DNA of 45,433 nt from positions 1 to 45,433 of the forward strand of contig JAEEOM010000205.1 in NCBI GenBank assembly GCA_016284265.1. Direction: 5' to 3'. Origin of the DNA: Bacteroidales bacterium. GTDB taxonomy: Bacteria; Bacteroidota; Bacteroidia; Bacteroidales; UBA932. Shown here one piece after another: positions 9,186 through 18,420 of the stretch. The translations under genes and the position numbers were made by a program. Every line of letters begins with the position of its first letter. The stretch's first letter is position 1. The notes beneath the pieces were generated by a model. The model had not been told where the DNA came from, ran no database searches, and worked only from the letters and a program-made list of their open reading frames with translations.

Positions 9186-9968
9186 ATGGCAAAACAAGCA
9201 AGAAAATTGGACAGGCATCAGCTCCTTTCCCTCTCGGCCGGCGCGCTGGTGGTGATGCTGCTGACCTACCTGCTCATTGCCCATACGCCGCTGCGCCGGA
9301 CGATTCCGGGTTATCCGTCACGGGAAACCCGGCAGGCGGCCATCGAAAATTACCAGAAGATCGACTCGCTCGAAAAGGTGATCGACCTGTGGGCCTTCCA
9401 GGTGGCCAATATCCAACGGATTGCCACAGGCCGGGAACCGCTGCCCATCGATTCGATGCGGCTGGCGCAGACCGGGACCGAGCCGGATGCGGAGGAACTC
9501 GCCGTCTGGGAAACCAGTGACTCGCTGCTCCGCGCCCAAGTGGAACAACTCGACGCCGGACAACGGGCCGCTCCTGCTCCAGCACGGATCGAAGCGCTGC
9601 AGGGGCTCAAGTTCGTCAAACCCTTGAAAGGCACAATCAAAGAAGGATTCAGCCGTACCGGAAGCCATCCTTTCATCGAAATCTCCGCCCCGTCCGGCAC
9701 ACAGGTCAGTGCCATTCTCGACGGCCGCATCGTCTCGGCCGAATGGAACGAACTGGAAGGATGCACGATGAAAATCCAGCACGAGGGGGACGTTACCTCC
9801 TTCTACCGGCATGCTGACCGGCTGCTCAAGAGCGTCGGAGACCAGGTCAAAGCCGGAACGGCCGTCGCCGTCGTCGGAGAAACCGGAGAACTCTCCCAGG
9901 CGCTCATCCAGCTTGAAATCCGCTACAAGAACCAACCCGTCGATCCCGCTTTATATATTTCGTTCTGA
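9186..9968 (+). CDS. M23 family metallopeptidase (membrane-anchored)
   Basis: N-terminal TM segment, coiled coil, C-terminal LysM/M23-like DGRIVSAEWNELEGCTMKIQHEGDVTSFYRHAD...LIQLEIRYKNQPVDPALYI. Confidence 0.85.
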   Translation: MAKQARKLDRHQLLSLSAGALVVMLLTYLLIAHTPLRRTIPGYPSRETRQAAIENYQKIDSLEKVIDLWAFQVANIQRIATGREPLPIDSMRLAQTGTEPDAEELAVWETSDSLLRAQVEQLDAGQRAAPAPARIEALQGLKFVKPLKGTIKEGFSRTGSHPFIEISAPSGTQVSAILDGRIVSAEWNELEGCTMKIQHEGDVTSFYRHADRLLKSVGDQVKAGTAVAVVGETGELSQALIQLEIRYKNQPVDPALYISF

Positions 9969-11140
9969 TGGAACTGCAATCCAAGAGACATGTCGCTATC
10001 CTCGGCTCAACCGGGTCGATCGGCACCCAGGCGCTCGACGTGATCGGGCAGCATCCCGATCTTTTTGAGGTAGAACTGCTTACCGCCTACAACAACAGCC
10101 GGCTGCTCATCGAGCAGGCCCGGAAATTCAATCCCGCAGCGGTCGTCATCTGCAATGAAGACCTGTACGACGAAGTCTTCGCCGCGCTCGACCCGCTCGA
10201 CATCCATGTTTTCGCAGGGATTGACTCCGTGTGCGAACTGGTAAAAGCACCGCAGACCGACATCGTACTGACCGCCATGGTGGGATTCAGCGGTCTGCGC
10301 CCCACCATCGCTGCCATCCGTGCCGGCAAAGCCATCGCCCTGGCCAACAAAGAGACCCTTGTGGCAGCCGGTGCCCTGATCATGCCCATGGCCCGGCGCT
10401 TCGGCGCGCCGATCCTCCCTGTCGATTCGGAGCACTCCGCCATCTTCCAGTGCCTGCAGGGTGAGCATGCCCGCCTGGAGAAGATCCTGCTTACCGGCTC
10501 GGGAGGTCCTTTCCTCCACAGCAGCCGCGAAGCAATCGCCGCCGCGACGCGCGAAGAAGCCCTCAACCACCCGCGTTGGAAAATGGGCGCCAAAGTCACC
10601 ATCGATTCGGCCAGCCTGATGAACAAGGGGCTTGAACTGATTGAAGCCCGCTGGCTCTTCAATGTGGAACCGAAAGACATCGAGGTCGTGATCCACCCGC
10701 AGTCCATCATCCATTCGATGGTCCAGTTCTCCGACGGTTGCGTGATGGCACAACTGAGCCAGCCCGATATGCGGCTGCCCATCCAGTATGCCCTCTCCTA
10801 TCCCCGGCGGATCGACCTGAACACGCGCCGGCTCGACTTCGCGGAATTGGGCAGCCTCACGTTCGAAAAACCAGACCTGGAAAGATTTCCCTGCCTGGGT
10901 CTGGCGTACGAGGCGCTGGAAAAGGGCGGAAACGCGACCTGCATCATGAACGGAGCCAATGAAGTGGCCGTGGCCGCTTTTCTGGAAGGGCGAATCCGGT
11001 TCGCAGAGATCCCCGAAATCATTTCCACCGCGTTGGCACAGTGCGAATTTGTCGCCGAACCTGATCTCGAGCAGATTTATAGCACGGATTTTGAAGCGAA
11101 ACGTCTCGCTGCCGAGATGGTTGAAAGAAAGACACACTAA
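9968..11140 (+). CDS. dxr: 1-deoxy-D-xylulose 5-phosphate reductoisomerase
   Basis: ILGSTGSIGTQALDVI, ALANKETLVAAG, PVDSEHSAIFQ, DSASLMNKGLELIEA. Confidence 0.98.
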   Translation: MELQSKRHVAILGSTGSIGTQALDVIGQHPDLFEVELLTAYNNSRLLIEQARKFNPAAVVICNEDLYDEVFAALDPLDIHVFAGIDSVCELVKAPQTDIVLTAMVGFSGLRPTIAAIRAGKAIALANKETLVAAGALIMPMARRFGAPILPVDSEHSAIFQCLQGEHARLEKILLTGSGGPFLHSSREAIAAATREEALNHPRWKMGAKVTIDSASLMNKGLELIEARWLFNVEPKDIEVVIHPQSIIHSMVQFSDGCVMAQLSQPDMRLPIQYALSYPRRIDLNTRRLDFAELGSLTFEKPDLERFPCLGLAYEALEKGGNATCIMNGANEVAVAAFLEGRIRFAEIPEIISTALAQCEFVAEPDLEQIYSTDFEAKRLAAEMVERKTH

Positions 11141-12525
11141 TGGTTGTATTGCTGAAAATCGTCCAGGTCATCCTGGCTCTCTCCTTGCTTGTACTCTTCC
11201 ATGAGTTCGGGCACTACTCCTTTGCCAAACTGTTCAAGACACGCGTCGAGAAGTTCTACCTGTTCTTCAATCCCAAACGGTCGCTCCTCAAATTCAAGCA
11301 TTTCGACGGAAAATGGCACTGCAAGGCCTTTGCGCCGAACGACGATCCCCAATGGGACACCCATCCGGAGCGGACCGAGTACGGTATCGGCTGGCTGCCC
11401 TTCGGCGGCTATTGCAAGATTGCCGGCATGATCGACGAGTCGATGGACACCGAAGCCCTCAAGCAACCGCCGCAGCCCTACGAATTCCGGACGAAGAAAG
11501 CCTGGCAACGTTTCTTCATCATGTTCGGCGGCGTGCTCTTCAACTTCATCCTGGCCATCATCCTCTACGCCGCCATCCTGGGCACGTGGGGGGAAGAATA
11601 CCTGCGTAACGAAGATGCCGTGTACGGCGTGGCAGTCAATGACCTTTCGCAGGAGATCGGTTTCCAGTTCGGCGACCGGATCCTGGCCTTCGACGGTATT
11701 CCGACCGAAAACTTCAATAGCCTGCAGGTCGATCTCGTCCGGTCACAGGCCCGGGAAGCCACCGTCCTGCGCGGCGGCGATACCGTAACCGTATCCATCG
11801 ATCCAGTATATCTGCCGGCCATGCTCAACACTCCGGGCATGTTTGACCTGGCTTTCCCCTTCGTGGTAAAGGAAGTCCAGCCTGAGTCGCCCAACATTGC
11901 CTCCGGGCTGCAGGCCGGCGACACCCTGAAAGCGATTGACGGACAGTCGATGATCATTGTCCAGCAAATTCAGCAGGAACTTCTCCGGCACCGCGGCGAG
12001 GCTATCGAAGCCACGGTCCGACGCCCGGCCGGAACGCTTGACATCCCCTTGCAGGTCGATACAGCCGGTCATGTAGGCGTCCTGCTCGACACCGACCTGA
12101 ACCAGTTCTTCCATGTGACGACCCGCGAGTACAGCCTGCTCTCCGCCCTGCCGGCCGGTGCCCGGAAAACCTGGACCACCATCAAGGGCTATGTGCAGGA
12201 ACTCGGACTGATCTTCTCACCCAAGACCCAGGCCTACAAATCCGTGGGCAGTTTCATCGCCATCGGGCGCATTTTCCCCGACACCTGGGACTGGTTCCGG
12301 TTCTGGTCGCTGTGCGCCCTGCTCTCCATCATGCTGGGCGTGATGAACCTGCTGCCCATCCCCGCCCTCGACGGCGGACACATCCTCTTCCTGCTCTTTG
12401 AAATGCTGACCGGACGGCGGCCCTCCGACAAATTCATGGAGGTGGCCGAATGGATCGGCATGGCCCTGCTGCTGATGCTGATGATCCTGGCCTTCGGCAA
12501 CGACATCCGCAGCCTTTTCCGATAA
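11140..12525 (+). CDS. rseP: RIP metalloprotease RseP (site-2 protease)
   Basis: FHEFGHYSFAKLF HExxH, two PDZ-like regions, LLPIPALDGGHILF. Confidence 0.94.
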   Translation: MVVLLKIVQVILALSLLVLFHEFGHYSFAKLFKTRVEKFYLFFNPKRSLLKFKHFDGKWHCKAFAPNDDPQWDTHPERTEYGIGWLPFGGYCKIAGMIDESMDTEALKQPPQPYEFRTKKAWQRFFIMFGGVLFNFILAIILYAAILGTWGEEYLRNEDAVYGVAVNDLSQEIGFQFGDRILAFDGIPTENFNSLQVDLVRSQAREATVLRGGDTVTVSIDPVYLPAMLNTPGMFDLAFPFVVKEVQPESPNIASGLQAGDTLKAIDGQSMIIVQQIQQELLRHRGEAIEATVRRPAGTLDIPLQVDTAGHVGVLLDTDLNQFFHVTTREYSLLSALPAGARKTWTTIKGYVQELGLIFSPKTQAYKSVGSFIAIGRIFPDTWDWFRFWSLCALLSIMLGVMNLLPIPALDGGHILFLLFEMLTGRRPSDKFMEVAEWIGMALLLMLMILAFGNDIRSLFR

Positions 12526-12543
12526 AACAAAACACGGTTTACC

Positions 12544-13524
12544 ATGAAAAAATACATCCTCCCCGTACTGCTGGCCGGCCTGATGCTTTTGTCCGGCGCC
12601 TGCGAGAAAGAAAAAACGAAAGGCCTGCTCCCCTCCATCAGCGGCAAGGCGGGCGAAGTGGAGATCGTCTCCAGCAAAGCCCTCTGGGAATCGGAAGTAG
12701 GCAACGCCATCCGCACCGTCCTGCAGGCCGAGTATCCCTTCACACCGCAGAAGGAGAACAAATACCGGATCTACAATGTGCCCCCCGAGGGCTTCGTCAA
12801 CGTGTTCCGGTTCCATCGCAACATTCTTTATGTCCACGTTGCCGACACCTGTACCAAGAAGCTGGTCGTCAACAAGAACGTCTGGGCGGAACCGCAGACC
12901 ATGATTTCGGTCTTCGCACCCGACGAGGCCTCTGCCGCCGAGATCATCCTCTCGCATGACGAGAAAATCTGCGAGACCTTCGAGGATGCAGAACGGGAGC
13001 GGGTCATCATCAACGCCAAGTCGTTCCCGAACGAAGGGCTGGCCACGATCGTGCGCAACCAGTTCGGCGGAAGCCCTTGGTTCCCTTCGTCCTACACGAT
13101 GAAGAAGCAAACCGACAATTTCGCCTGGATTTCCTACGAAACAACTTACACCACCCAGGGGGTCTTCATCTACCGTTTCCCTTATACCGGCGAGAATCAG
13201 TTCACGCTGGAAGCCCTGGTGGCCAAGCGCAACGAGGTGATGAAGGAGAACGTACCCGGTTCGCTTGAGGGCAGCTACATGATCACCAACCCTGTCATCC
13301 AGCCCGGATACTGGCAGAAAACCTACCGTGGCCGGACTTTCACGGAGATCCGTTCGCTCTGGGAAACCCAGAACGACTATATGGGCGGGCCCTTCATCAG
13401 CGATGCGTTCCGCAGTTCCGACGGCAAGGATGTGATCGTCATCGAGGGCTTCGTGTATGCGCCCAAATACGACAAGCGTGACTACCTGCGACAGGTGGAA
13501 GCCATCATCTATTCCTGGCACTGA
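12544..13524 (+). CDS. DUF4837 family lipoprotein
   Basis: MKKYILPVLLAGLMLLSGACEKEK lipobox; overall sequence resembles the Bacteroidetes DUF4837 family. Confidence 0.7.
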   Translation: MKKYILPVLLAGLMLLSGACEKEKTKGLLPSISGKAGEVEIVSSKALWESEVGNAIRTVLQAEYPFTPQKENKYRIYNVPPEGFVNVFRFHRNILYVHVADTCTKKLVVNKNVWAEPQTMISVFAPDEASAAEIILSHDEKICETFEDAERERVIINAKSFPNEGLATIVRNQFGGSPWFPSSYTMKKQTDNFAWISYETTYTTQGVFIYRFPYTGENQFTLEALVAKRNEVMKENVPGSLEGSYMITNPVIQPGYWQKTYRGRTFTEIRSLWETQNDYMGGPFISDAFRSSDGKDVIVIEGFVYAPKYDKRDYLRQVEAIIYSWH

Positions 13525-13555
13525 GGAAGAAATAACGCAAAAGAGAAGAAAAAAA

Positions 13556-13586
13556 TTTGTGGTTGAAAAAAGTTTTTCTATCTTTG
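13556..13586 (+). promoter_or_regulatory. Bacteroidetes sigma-70-type promoter for tRNA-Glu/rpsT
   Basis: TTTG (13556-13559) - 19 nt - TATCTTTG (13579-13586). Confidence 0.8.
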
Positions 13587-13615
13587 CGGTCCCATTCTGA
13601 GAAGCATGGGTCGTC

Positions 13616-13690
13616 GGCGGGTTCGTCTATCGGCTAGGACGAGAGATTTTCATTCTCTAAAGAGGAGTTCGACTCTCCTACCCGCTACCA
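13616..13690 (+). tRNA. tRNA-Glu(TTC), CCA encoded
   Basis: GGCGGGTTCGTCTATCGGCTAGGACGAGAGATTTTCATTCTCTAAAGAGGAGTTCGACTCTCCTACCCGCTACCA cloverleaf, anticodon TTC. Confidence 0.95.
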
Positions 13691-13711
13691 AAAAATATAA
13701 AAAATCAAGTA

Positions 13712-13966
13712 ATGGCAAATCACGCATCAGCAGACAAGCGTTTCCGCCAAAGCGAGAAGCGCAGAGTGCATAACAAGTATTATGCACGCACGACAAGAAA
13801 CGCCATCAAGGCGATCCGCAATACGACCGACAAAGCAGCAGCCGAGGCTTCCATGCCGAAGGTGTTCGCCATGATCGACAAACTGGCCAAGATCGACGTT
13901 ATCCACAAGAACAAGGCCGCCAACCTGAAGAGCGGTATCGCGGTTTATGTGAACAAGCTCGCATAA
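13712..13966 (+). CDS. rpsT: 30S ribosomal protein bS20
   Basis: [36 protein letters not shown]. Confidence 0.97.
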   Translation: MANHASADKRFRQSEKRRVHNKYYARTTRNAIKAIRNTTDKAAAEASMPKVFAMIDKLAKIDVIHKNKAANLKSGIAVYVNKLA

Positions 13967-13992
13967 ATTGCTTTTTTGTCGAGAGAGTCTGA

Positions 13993-14028
13993 AAAAACTT
14001 TCCAACCTTTGTTGGGAAGTTTTTTTAT
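13993..14028 (+). terminator. Rho-independent terminator after rpsT
   Basis: AAACTTTCCAAC CTTT GTTGGGAAGTTTTTTT. Confidence 0.85.
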
Positions 14029-14040
14029 ATCCCGACACCA

Positions 14041-14732
14041 TGAAAAACAAAAGCATCAAAACTTGGGATGAGGAAGAGCGGCCGCGGGAGAAGCTGATGC
14101 ACCAAGGGGCCGCCACACTCACGAATGCAGAACTGCTGGCCATCCTGCTCCAGTCGGGAACCCGGGACAAGAGCGCCGTGGATCTGGCCCGCGAACTGCT
14201 GTCCGGCTGCGGCGGGCGGCTTGGAGAACTGGCCCGGCGGGAAGCGGGGCCGATGATGGGCATCGAAGGGATCGGCCCGGCAAAGGCCACGACCATCCAC
14301 GCCACTTTCGAACTGGCCCGTCGGCTGGCCGCTGAAATCCCCGAAGAGGAACTGACCATCCGGACACCCGAAACCGTCGCCCGGATGATGGCGCCTTTCC
14401 TGCGCCACCTGCCCCACGAAGAGTGTTGGGTCCTCTACCTTAACCGCGGCAGTAAACTGACCGGAAAGGAACGCGTGAGCTCCGGCGGCCTGAGTTCCAC
14501 CGTCTTCGACATCAAGATGATTGTCAAGAAAGCCGTAGAGCGGCTGGCCAGCGGCCTGATCCTGGTCCACAACCACCCCTCGGGCAATCCGCAGCCCGGC
14601 GGGCAGGACCGCACCCAGACCGAAGCGCTCCGCAAGGCCGCCGCTGTCTTCGACATTGCCCTGATCGACCATGTCATCATCGGACGCAAAAAATATTACA
14701 GTTTTTCCGATGAGGTAGAAAGCCGATACTGA
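14041..14732 (+). CDS. radC: RadC/JAB-domain DNA repair protein
   Basis: SIKTWDEEERPREKLMHQGAATLTNAELLAILL ... VHNHPSGNPQPGGQDRTQT; start at the internal ATG after the rpsT terminator. Confidence 0.95.
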
Positions 14733-14767
14733 GAAAATGACTATCTTCGCATGAATATTTGACAATC

Positions 14768-15388
14768 ATGAAACGTTTGATATTTTTTCTTGCCGCGGTC
14801 TCTTTCGCCTTCGTGGCCTTTGCGCAGACCCCGGAAGAAATCTTCGCCCGCATGGAGGCGGAAATCGACAAACATGAGAAAGAAGGCGTTGTCATGACCG
14901 TCGATGTCAAGGTCCCCTTATTGGGCACCATGAGCTCCAAAGTCTATTCTCTGGATGACAAGACGCGCATGGAGGTGACAATGAAGGGCTTTCAGTTCAT
15001 TACCTGGGACAACGGCGTGACCGAGTGGACCTATAACTCCAAAACGGACGAAATCGAAATCAAGAAAGTGGGCGCCAAGAACAGCGAGCCGGAAGGCGAT
15101 GTAGGCATGTTCGAGGGCCTCACCGACGGCTATGACATCACCCTCAAGAAAGAGACGGCCGACACCTGGTATTTTGTCTGCAAGAAATCCAAGCACAATT
15201 CCGACAAAGACGCCCCGAAAACCATCGATCTGGTCGTCGCCAAACGCACATATTACCCCGTCAGCCTGAAAGCCACGATTACCGGCGTGGCCATGACCCT
15301 GCACGACATCTCTTTCGGTGTGACCGAGAAACAGGTCACCTTCAATCCCAAAGACTATCCCACGGCCAAAATCGTGGACAAACGATAA
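14768..15388 (+). CDS. Outer-membrane lipoprotein carrier (LolA)-like protein
   Basis: Signal peptide MKRLIFFLAAVSFAFVAFAQ; LolA-like fold pattern (TRMEVTMKGFQFITWDNGVTEWTYN). Confidence 0.65.
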   Translation: MKRLIFFLAAVSFAFVAFAQTPEEIFARMEAEIDKHEKEGVVMTVDVKVPLLGTMSSKVYSLDDKTRMEVTMKGFQFITWDNGVTEWTYNSKTDEIEIKKVGAKNSEPEGDVGMFEGLTDGYDITLKKETADTWYFVCKKSKHNSDKDAPKTIDLVVAKRTYYPVSLKATITGVAMTLHDISFGVTEKQVTFNPKDYPTAKIVDKR

Positions 15389-15406
15389 ACCAGCCCGACT
15401 TAAGCC

Positions 15407-16060
15407 ATGAAAATCATTACCCTCGGAGAAACCGACTCCCTGCTGGGCCATTACCTGGCCCAGATCCGCGACCGCTCGATCCAGAAAGACAGCCTGCGGT
15501 TCCGCCGGAACCTCGAACGCATGGGAGAGATCTTCGCCTATGAGATCAGCAAGACCCTCCACTATGAGACCGTCGAAACCGAGACGCCGCTCGGTATCGC
15601 AGAATGCCGTGTCCTGACCAATCCCATCGTACTGGCGACCATCCTGCGTGCCGGCCTGCCCGTCCATCAGGGATTGCTCAATTACTTCGATGATGCGCAG
15701 AACGCCTTCGTGGCTGCCTATCGCAAATACGGCGCCGGCAACGAATGCGACATGAACATCGAGTACCAGAGCTGTCCGCCGCTGGAAGGCAAGATCCTGG
15801 TGATCGCCGATGCCATGCTTGCCTCCGGGGCGTCCATGCTGATGACTTACGAAAGCCTGGTGGCGAACGGGGAGCCGGCCTACACGCACATCGTCTGCCC
15901 GGTCGCCTCGCGCGACGGCGTTGAGAATCTCTCGAAGAACCTCCCGCACAAGCACGTGACCTTCTGGGTCGGCGCCATCGACGAGGAACTCACCAACCAC
16001 TCCTACATCGTCCCGGGACTGGGCGATGCGGGAGACCTGGCTTTCGGCGAGAAAAACTAA
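15407..16060 (+). CDS. upp: Uracil phosphoribosyltransferase
   Basis: TNPIVLATILRAGLPVHQGLL, PPLEGKILVIADAMLASGASM. Confidence 0.93.
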   Translation: MKIITLGETDSLLGHYLAQIRDRSIQKDSLRFRRNLERMGEIFAYEISKTLHYETVETETPLGIAECRVLTNPIVLATILRAGLPVHQGLLNYFDDAQNAFVAAYRKYGAGNECDMNIEYQSCPPLEGKILVIADAMLASGASMLMTYESLVANGEPAYTHIVCPVASRDGVENLSKNLPHKHVTFWVGAIDEELTNHSYIVPGLGDAGDLAFGEKN

Positions 16061-16067
16061 TCGGATT

Positions 16068-17390
16068 TCAAACCAATTCGCAGCGCAACGTGGCCGAGGT
16101 GCAGGAAAGCACCCGGACGGTTACGGTATCGCCTGCTTTGTGCCCGCCTGCCGGGAAGATGCAGGTCTTGTTCTGGGACGTGCGCCCCATGAGTTCGGCC
16201 TCGTTCCGCTTGGAAGGGCCTTCAATCAGCACCTCGAAGGTGCAGCCTACACATCGTCGGTTGCTCTCCAAGGACAACTCGTTCTGGAGTGCGATAATTT
16301 CATTGAGACGGGCCGTCTTGACTGCTGCCGGCACATCATCGGGCATCCGTCGCGACGCCTTGGTTCCGGGACGTTCGGAATACTGGAACATAAACGCACT
16401 GTCGTACCGCACTTCGCGGAACAGTGACATCGTTGCGGCGTGATCCTCGTCGGTTTCTCCGCTGAAACCGGCAATCACATCGGTCGTGACGGCGCAGTCA
16501 GGCAGGATCTCCCGGATCCGGGCAATCCGTTCCAGGTAATGGGCCCGCGTGTATTTGCGGTTCATCTTCTCAAGCATCACGTCGCTGCCCGACTGGACGG
16601 GCAGGTGGATGTGGCGGCAGATGTTCGGATAACGCGCCATCGTATGGAGTACGGCATCGCTCATGTCTTTGGGGTGTGACGTGGCAAAACGCACCCGCAC
16701 TGTCGGGTCCAGCAGCGCGACCTTTTCAAGCAGCCGGGCGAAATCGACCACGCCGTCCGGATCGTCGGGACAGGCCCAGCGATAAGAGTCCACGTTCTGC
16801 CCCAGCAGGTTGATTTCCCGGTAGCCGTCCTCGATGAGCGTCCGGGCTTCGCACAGGATGCTCTCCGGATCGCGGCTGCGCTCGGCGCCCCGGACGAACG
16901 GAACGATGCAGTAGGAGCACACATTGTTGCATCCCCGCATGATCGAGATGAATGCCGTGACGCCTTCGCGGTCCATCCGGACAGGAGCGATGTCGGCATA
17001 GGTCTCCTCATGCGACAGCAGCGTATTGATCTGCTTGCCCGATACCGAAACCGCCTCGACCAGACGCGGCAGATCGCGGTAGGCATCCGGACCCGCCACC
17101 AAGTCGACCGCTGCATTCTCCAGCAACTGCTCCTTGAGCCGCTCCGCCATGCAGCCGAGCACGCCCACCACAACGCCGCGACGGCGCTTTTTCTCCTGAC
17201 GGAAGACATCGAGGCGGCCCAGTACGCGCTGCTCCGCATTGTCGCGCACCGAGCAGGTATTGATCAGGATCAGGTCGGCCCGGTCCATCTCATGGCAACG
17301 CTCATAGCCCGCCTTCTGCAGAATGGCCAGCACGACCTCACTGTCGTTCACGTTCATCTGGCACCCGTAGGTTTCGATATAGACATTCAT
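16068..17390 (-). CDS. miaB: tRNA-2-methylthio-N6-dimethylallyladenosine synthase
   Basis: ETYGCQMNVNDSE; radical SAM MRGCNNVCSYCIVPFVRGAERSR; TRAM-like C-terminus. Confidence 0.97.
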   Translation of the reverse strand: MNVYIETYGCQMNVNDSEVVLAILQKAGYERCHEMDRADLILINTCSVRDNAEQRVLGRLDVFRQEKKRRRGVVVGVLGCMAERLKEQLLENAAVDLVAGPDAYRDLPRLVEAVSVSGKQINTLLSHEETYADIAPVRMDREGVTAFISIMRGCNNVCSYCIVPFVRGAERSRDPESILCEARTLIEDGYREINLLGQNVDSYRWACPDDPDGVVDFARLLEKVALLDPTVRVRFATSHPKDMSDAVLHTMARYPNICRHIHLPVQSGSDVMLEKMNRKYTRAHYLERIARIREILPDCAVTTDVIAGFSGETDEDHAATMSLFREVRYDSAFMFQYSERPGTKASRRMPDDVPAAVKTARLNEIIALQNELSLESNRRCVGCTFEVLIEGPSKRNEAELMGRTSQNKTCIFPAGGHKAGDTVTVRVLSCTSATLRCELV

Positions 17391-17409
17391 TTTGGCTTGA
17401 ATTTCGCTG

Positions 17410-17433
17410 CAAAGATAACTTTTTATATCTTTG
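17410..17433. promoter_or_regulatory. Divergent promoter pair between miaB and the 17459 gene
   Basis: TATCTTTG on + strand (17426-17433) and on - strand (17410-17417). Confidence 0.65.
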
Positions 17434-17458
17434 TATAATGATTCGGAACTTGAAAAAC

Positions 17459-17965
17459 ATGAAGCGCATCCTTGCTCTCCTCGTCCTTGTCCTGCTCGCC
17501 GTTGCCTGCACCAAGGATACCCGGACTCCCGTGATTACGGGATACCGGCTCAGCCAGATCGGTTCGCCGGGCTTCGGCCCCGAAGGCGTTACGGCCGACC
17601 TGACCTTGGAGATCGACGTGCAGAACCCCTCGGCCGACCCGTTTACTGTGGAAACGCTGGAAGCCATCCTCTACCGGGGAATCGAGACCAGTCCGTTCGC
17701 CACCCTGGTGCTGCTGGAATCCAAGTCCATCGAGCCCAAGAGCGAAGCAACGGTTCCTCTCCCGCTCAAAGCCCGCTTCACCCGTCCCCTCGCCCTGCTG
17801 GGCGGCGGGCTCAGCACCGACCTGTCCGCTTATACGGCGGACCTGGACCTGACCGTCCGCAAAGGCTCGTTCAAGAAACGGATCACCCAGGAGCGTGTGC
17901 CCCTCGACCAGCTCGGGAGCCTGCTCGGTAAAACCGCAAAAACGAAAGGATATGAAAAAGAATAG
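17459..17965 (+). CDS. LEA type 2-like lipoprotein
   Basis: MKRILALLVLVLLAVACTK lipobox; repeated VQNPSADPFTV-type beta pattern. Confidence 0.6.
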   Translation: MKRILALLVLVLLAVACTKDTRTPVITGYRLSQIGSPGFGPEGVTADLTLEIDVQNPSADPFTVETLEAILYRGIETSPFATLVLLESKSIEPKSEATVPLPLKARFTRPLALLGGGLSTDLSAYTADLDLTVRKGSFKKRITQERVPLDQLGSLLGKTAKTKGYEKE

Positions 17966-18419
17966 CCTCCTGGCGCTGCTGGCCGCTCTCCTGCTGGCCG
18001 GTACCGCCTATGCTCAGTCACCTGTCGACAGCACGATTCTGGGCGCCGATATCTTCTCGCTCATCGGCCAGAAAGGCTCCGGATCGGTTACGGTCAACCA
18101 GTCGTATGAAATCCGGAACGCCCTGTCCCGCCACATCGTGGCCAACAGCAACACCAAGATGCAGGGCTACCGCGTCCGCATCTTCTTCGACAGCGACCAG
18201 ACCGCCCGTGCGAAATCAGAAGCCATTGCAGCCGGATTCATGGAGCGCTATCCCGGCATCAAGGCCTATCGGAGCCATGTCAGCCCCTATTTCAAAGTGA
18301 CGGTGGGCGATTTCCGTACCCGGGCCGACGCCCAACGGTTCGCCAGCCGGCTCCTCAACAGCGGAGCCTACCAATACGTCTTCGTCGTCAAGGAGACCAT
18401 CAATTATCCCGGTTTTTAA
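17952..18419 (+). CDS. SPOR domain-containing secreted protein
   Basis: MKKNSLLALLAALLLAGTAYAQ; GYRVRIFFDSDQTARAKSEAIAAGF...FKVTVGDFRTRADAQRFASRL. Confidence 0.75.
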   Translation: MKKNSLLALLAALLLAGTAYAQSPVDSTILGADIFSLIGQKGSGSVTVNQSYEIRNALSRHIVANSNTKMQGYRVRIFFDSDQTARAKSEAIAAGFMERYPGIKAYRSHVSPYFKVTVGDFRTRADAQRFASRLLNSGAYQYVFVVKETINYPGF

Positions 18420-18420
18420 G

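Noticed and set aside
11310-11340. TGGCACTGCAAGGCCTTTGC resembling a sigma-54 promoter
   Set aside because: Spacing between the GG and GC elements is too long and it lies inside rseP.
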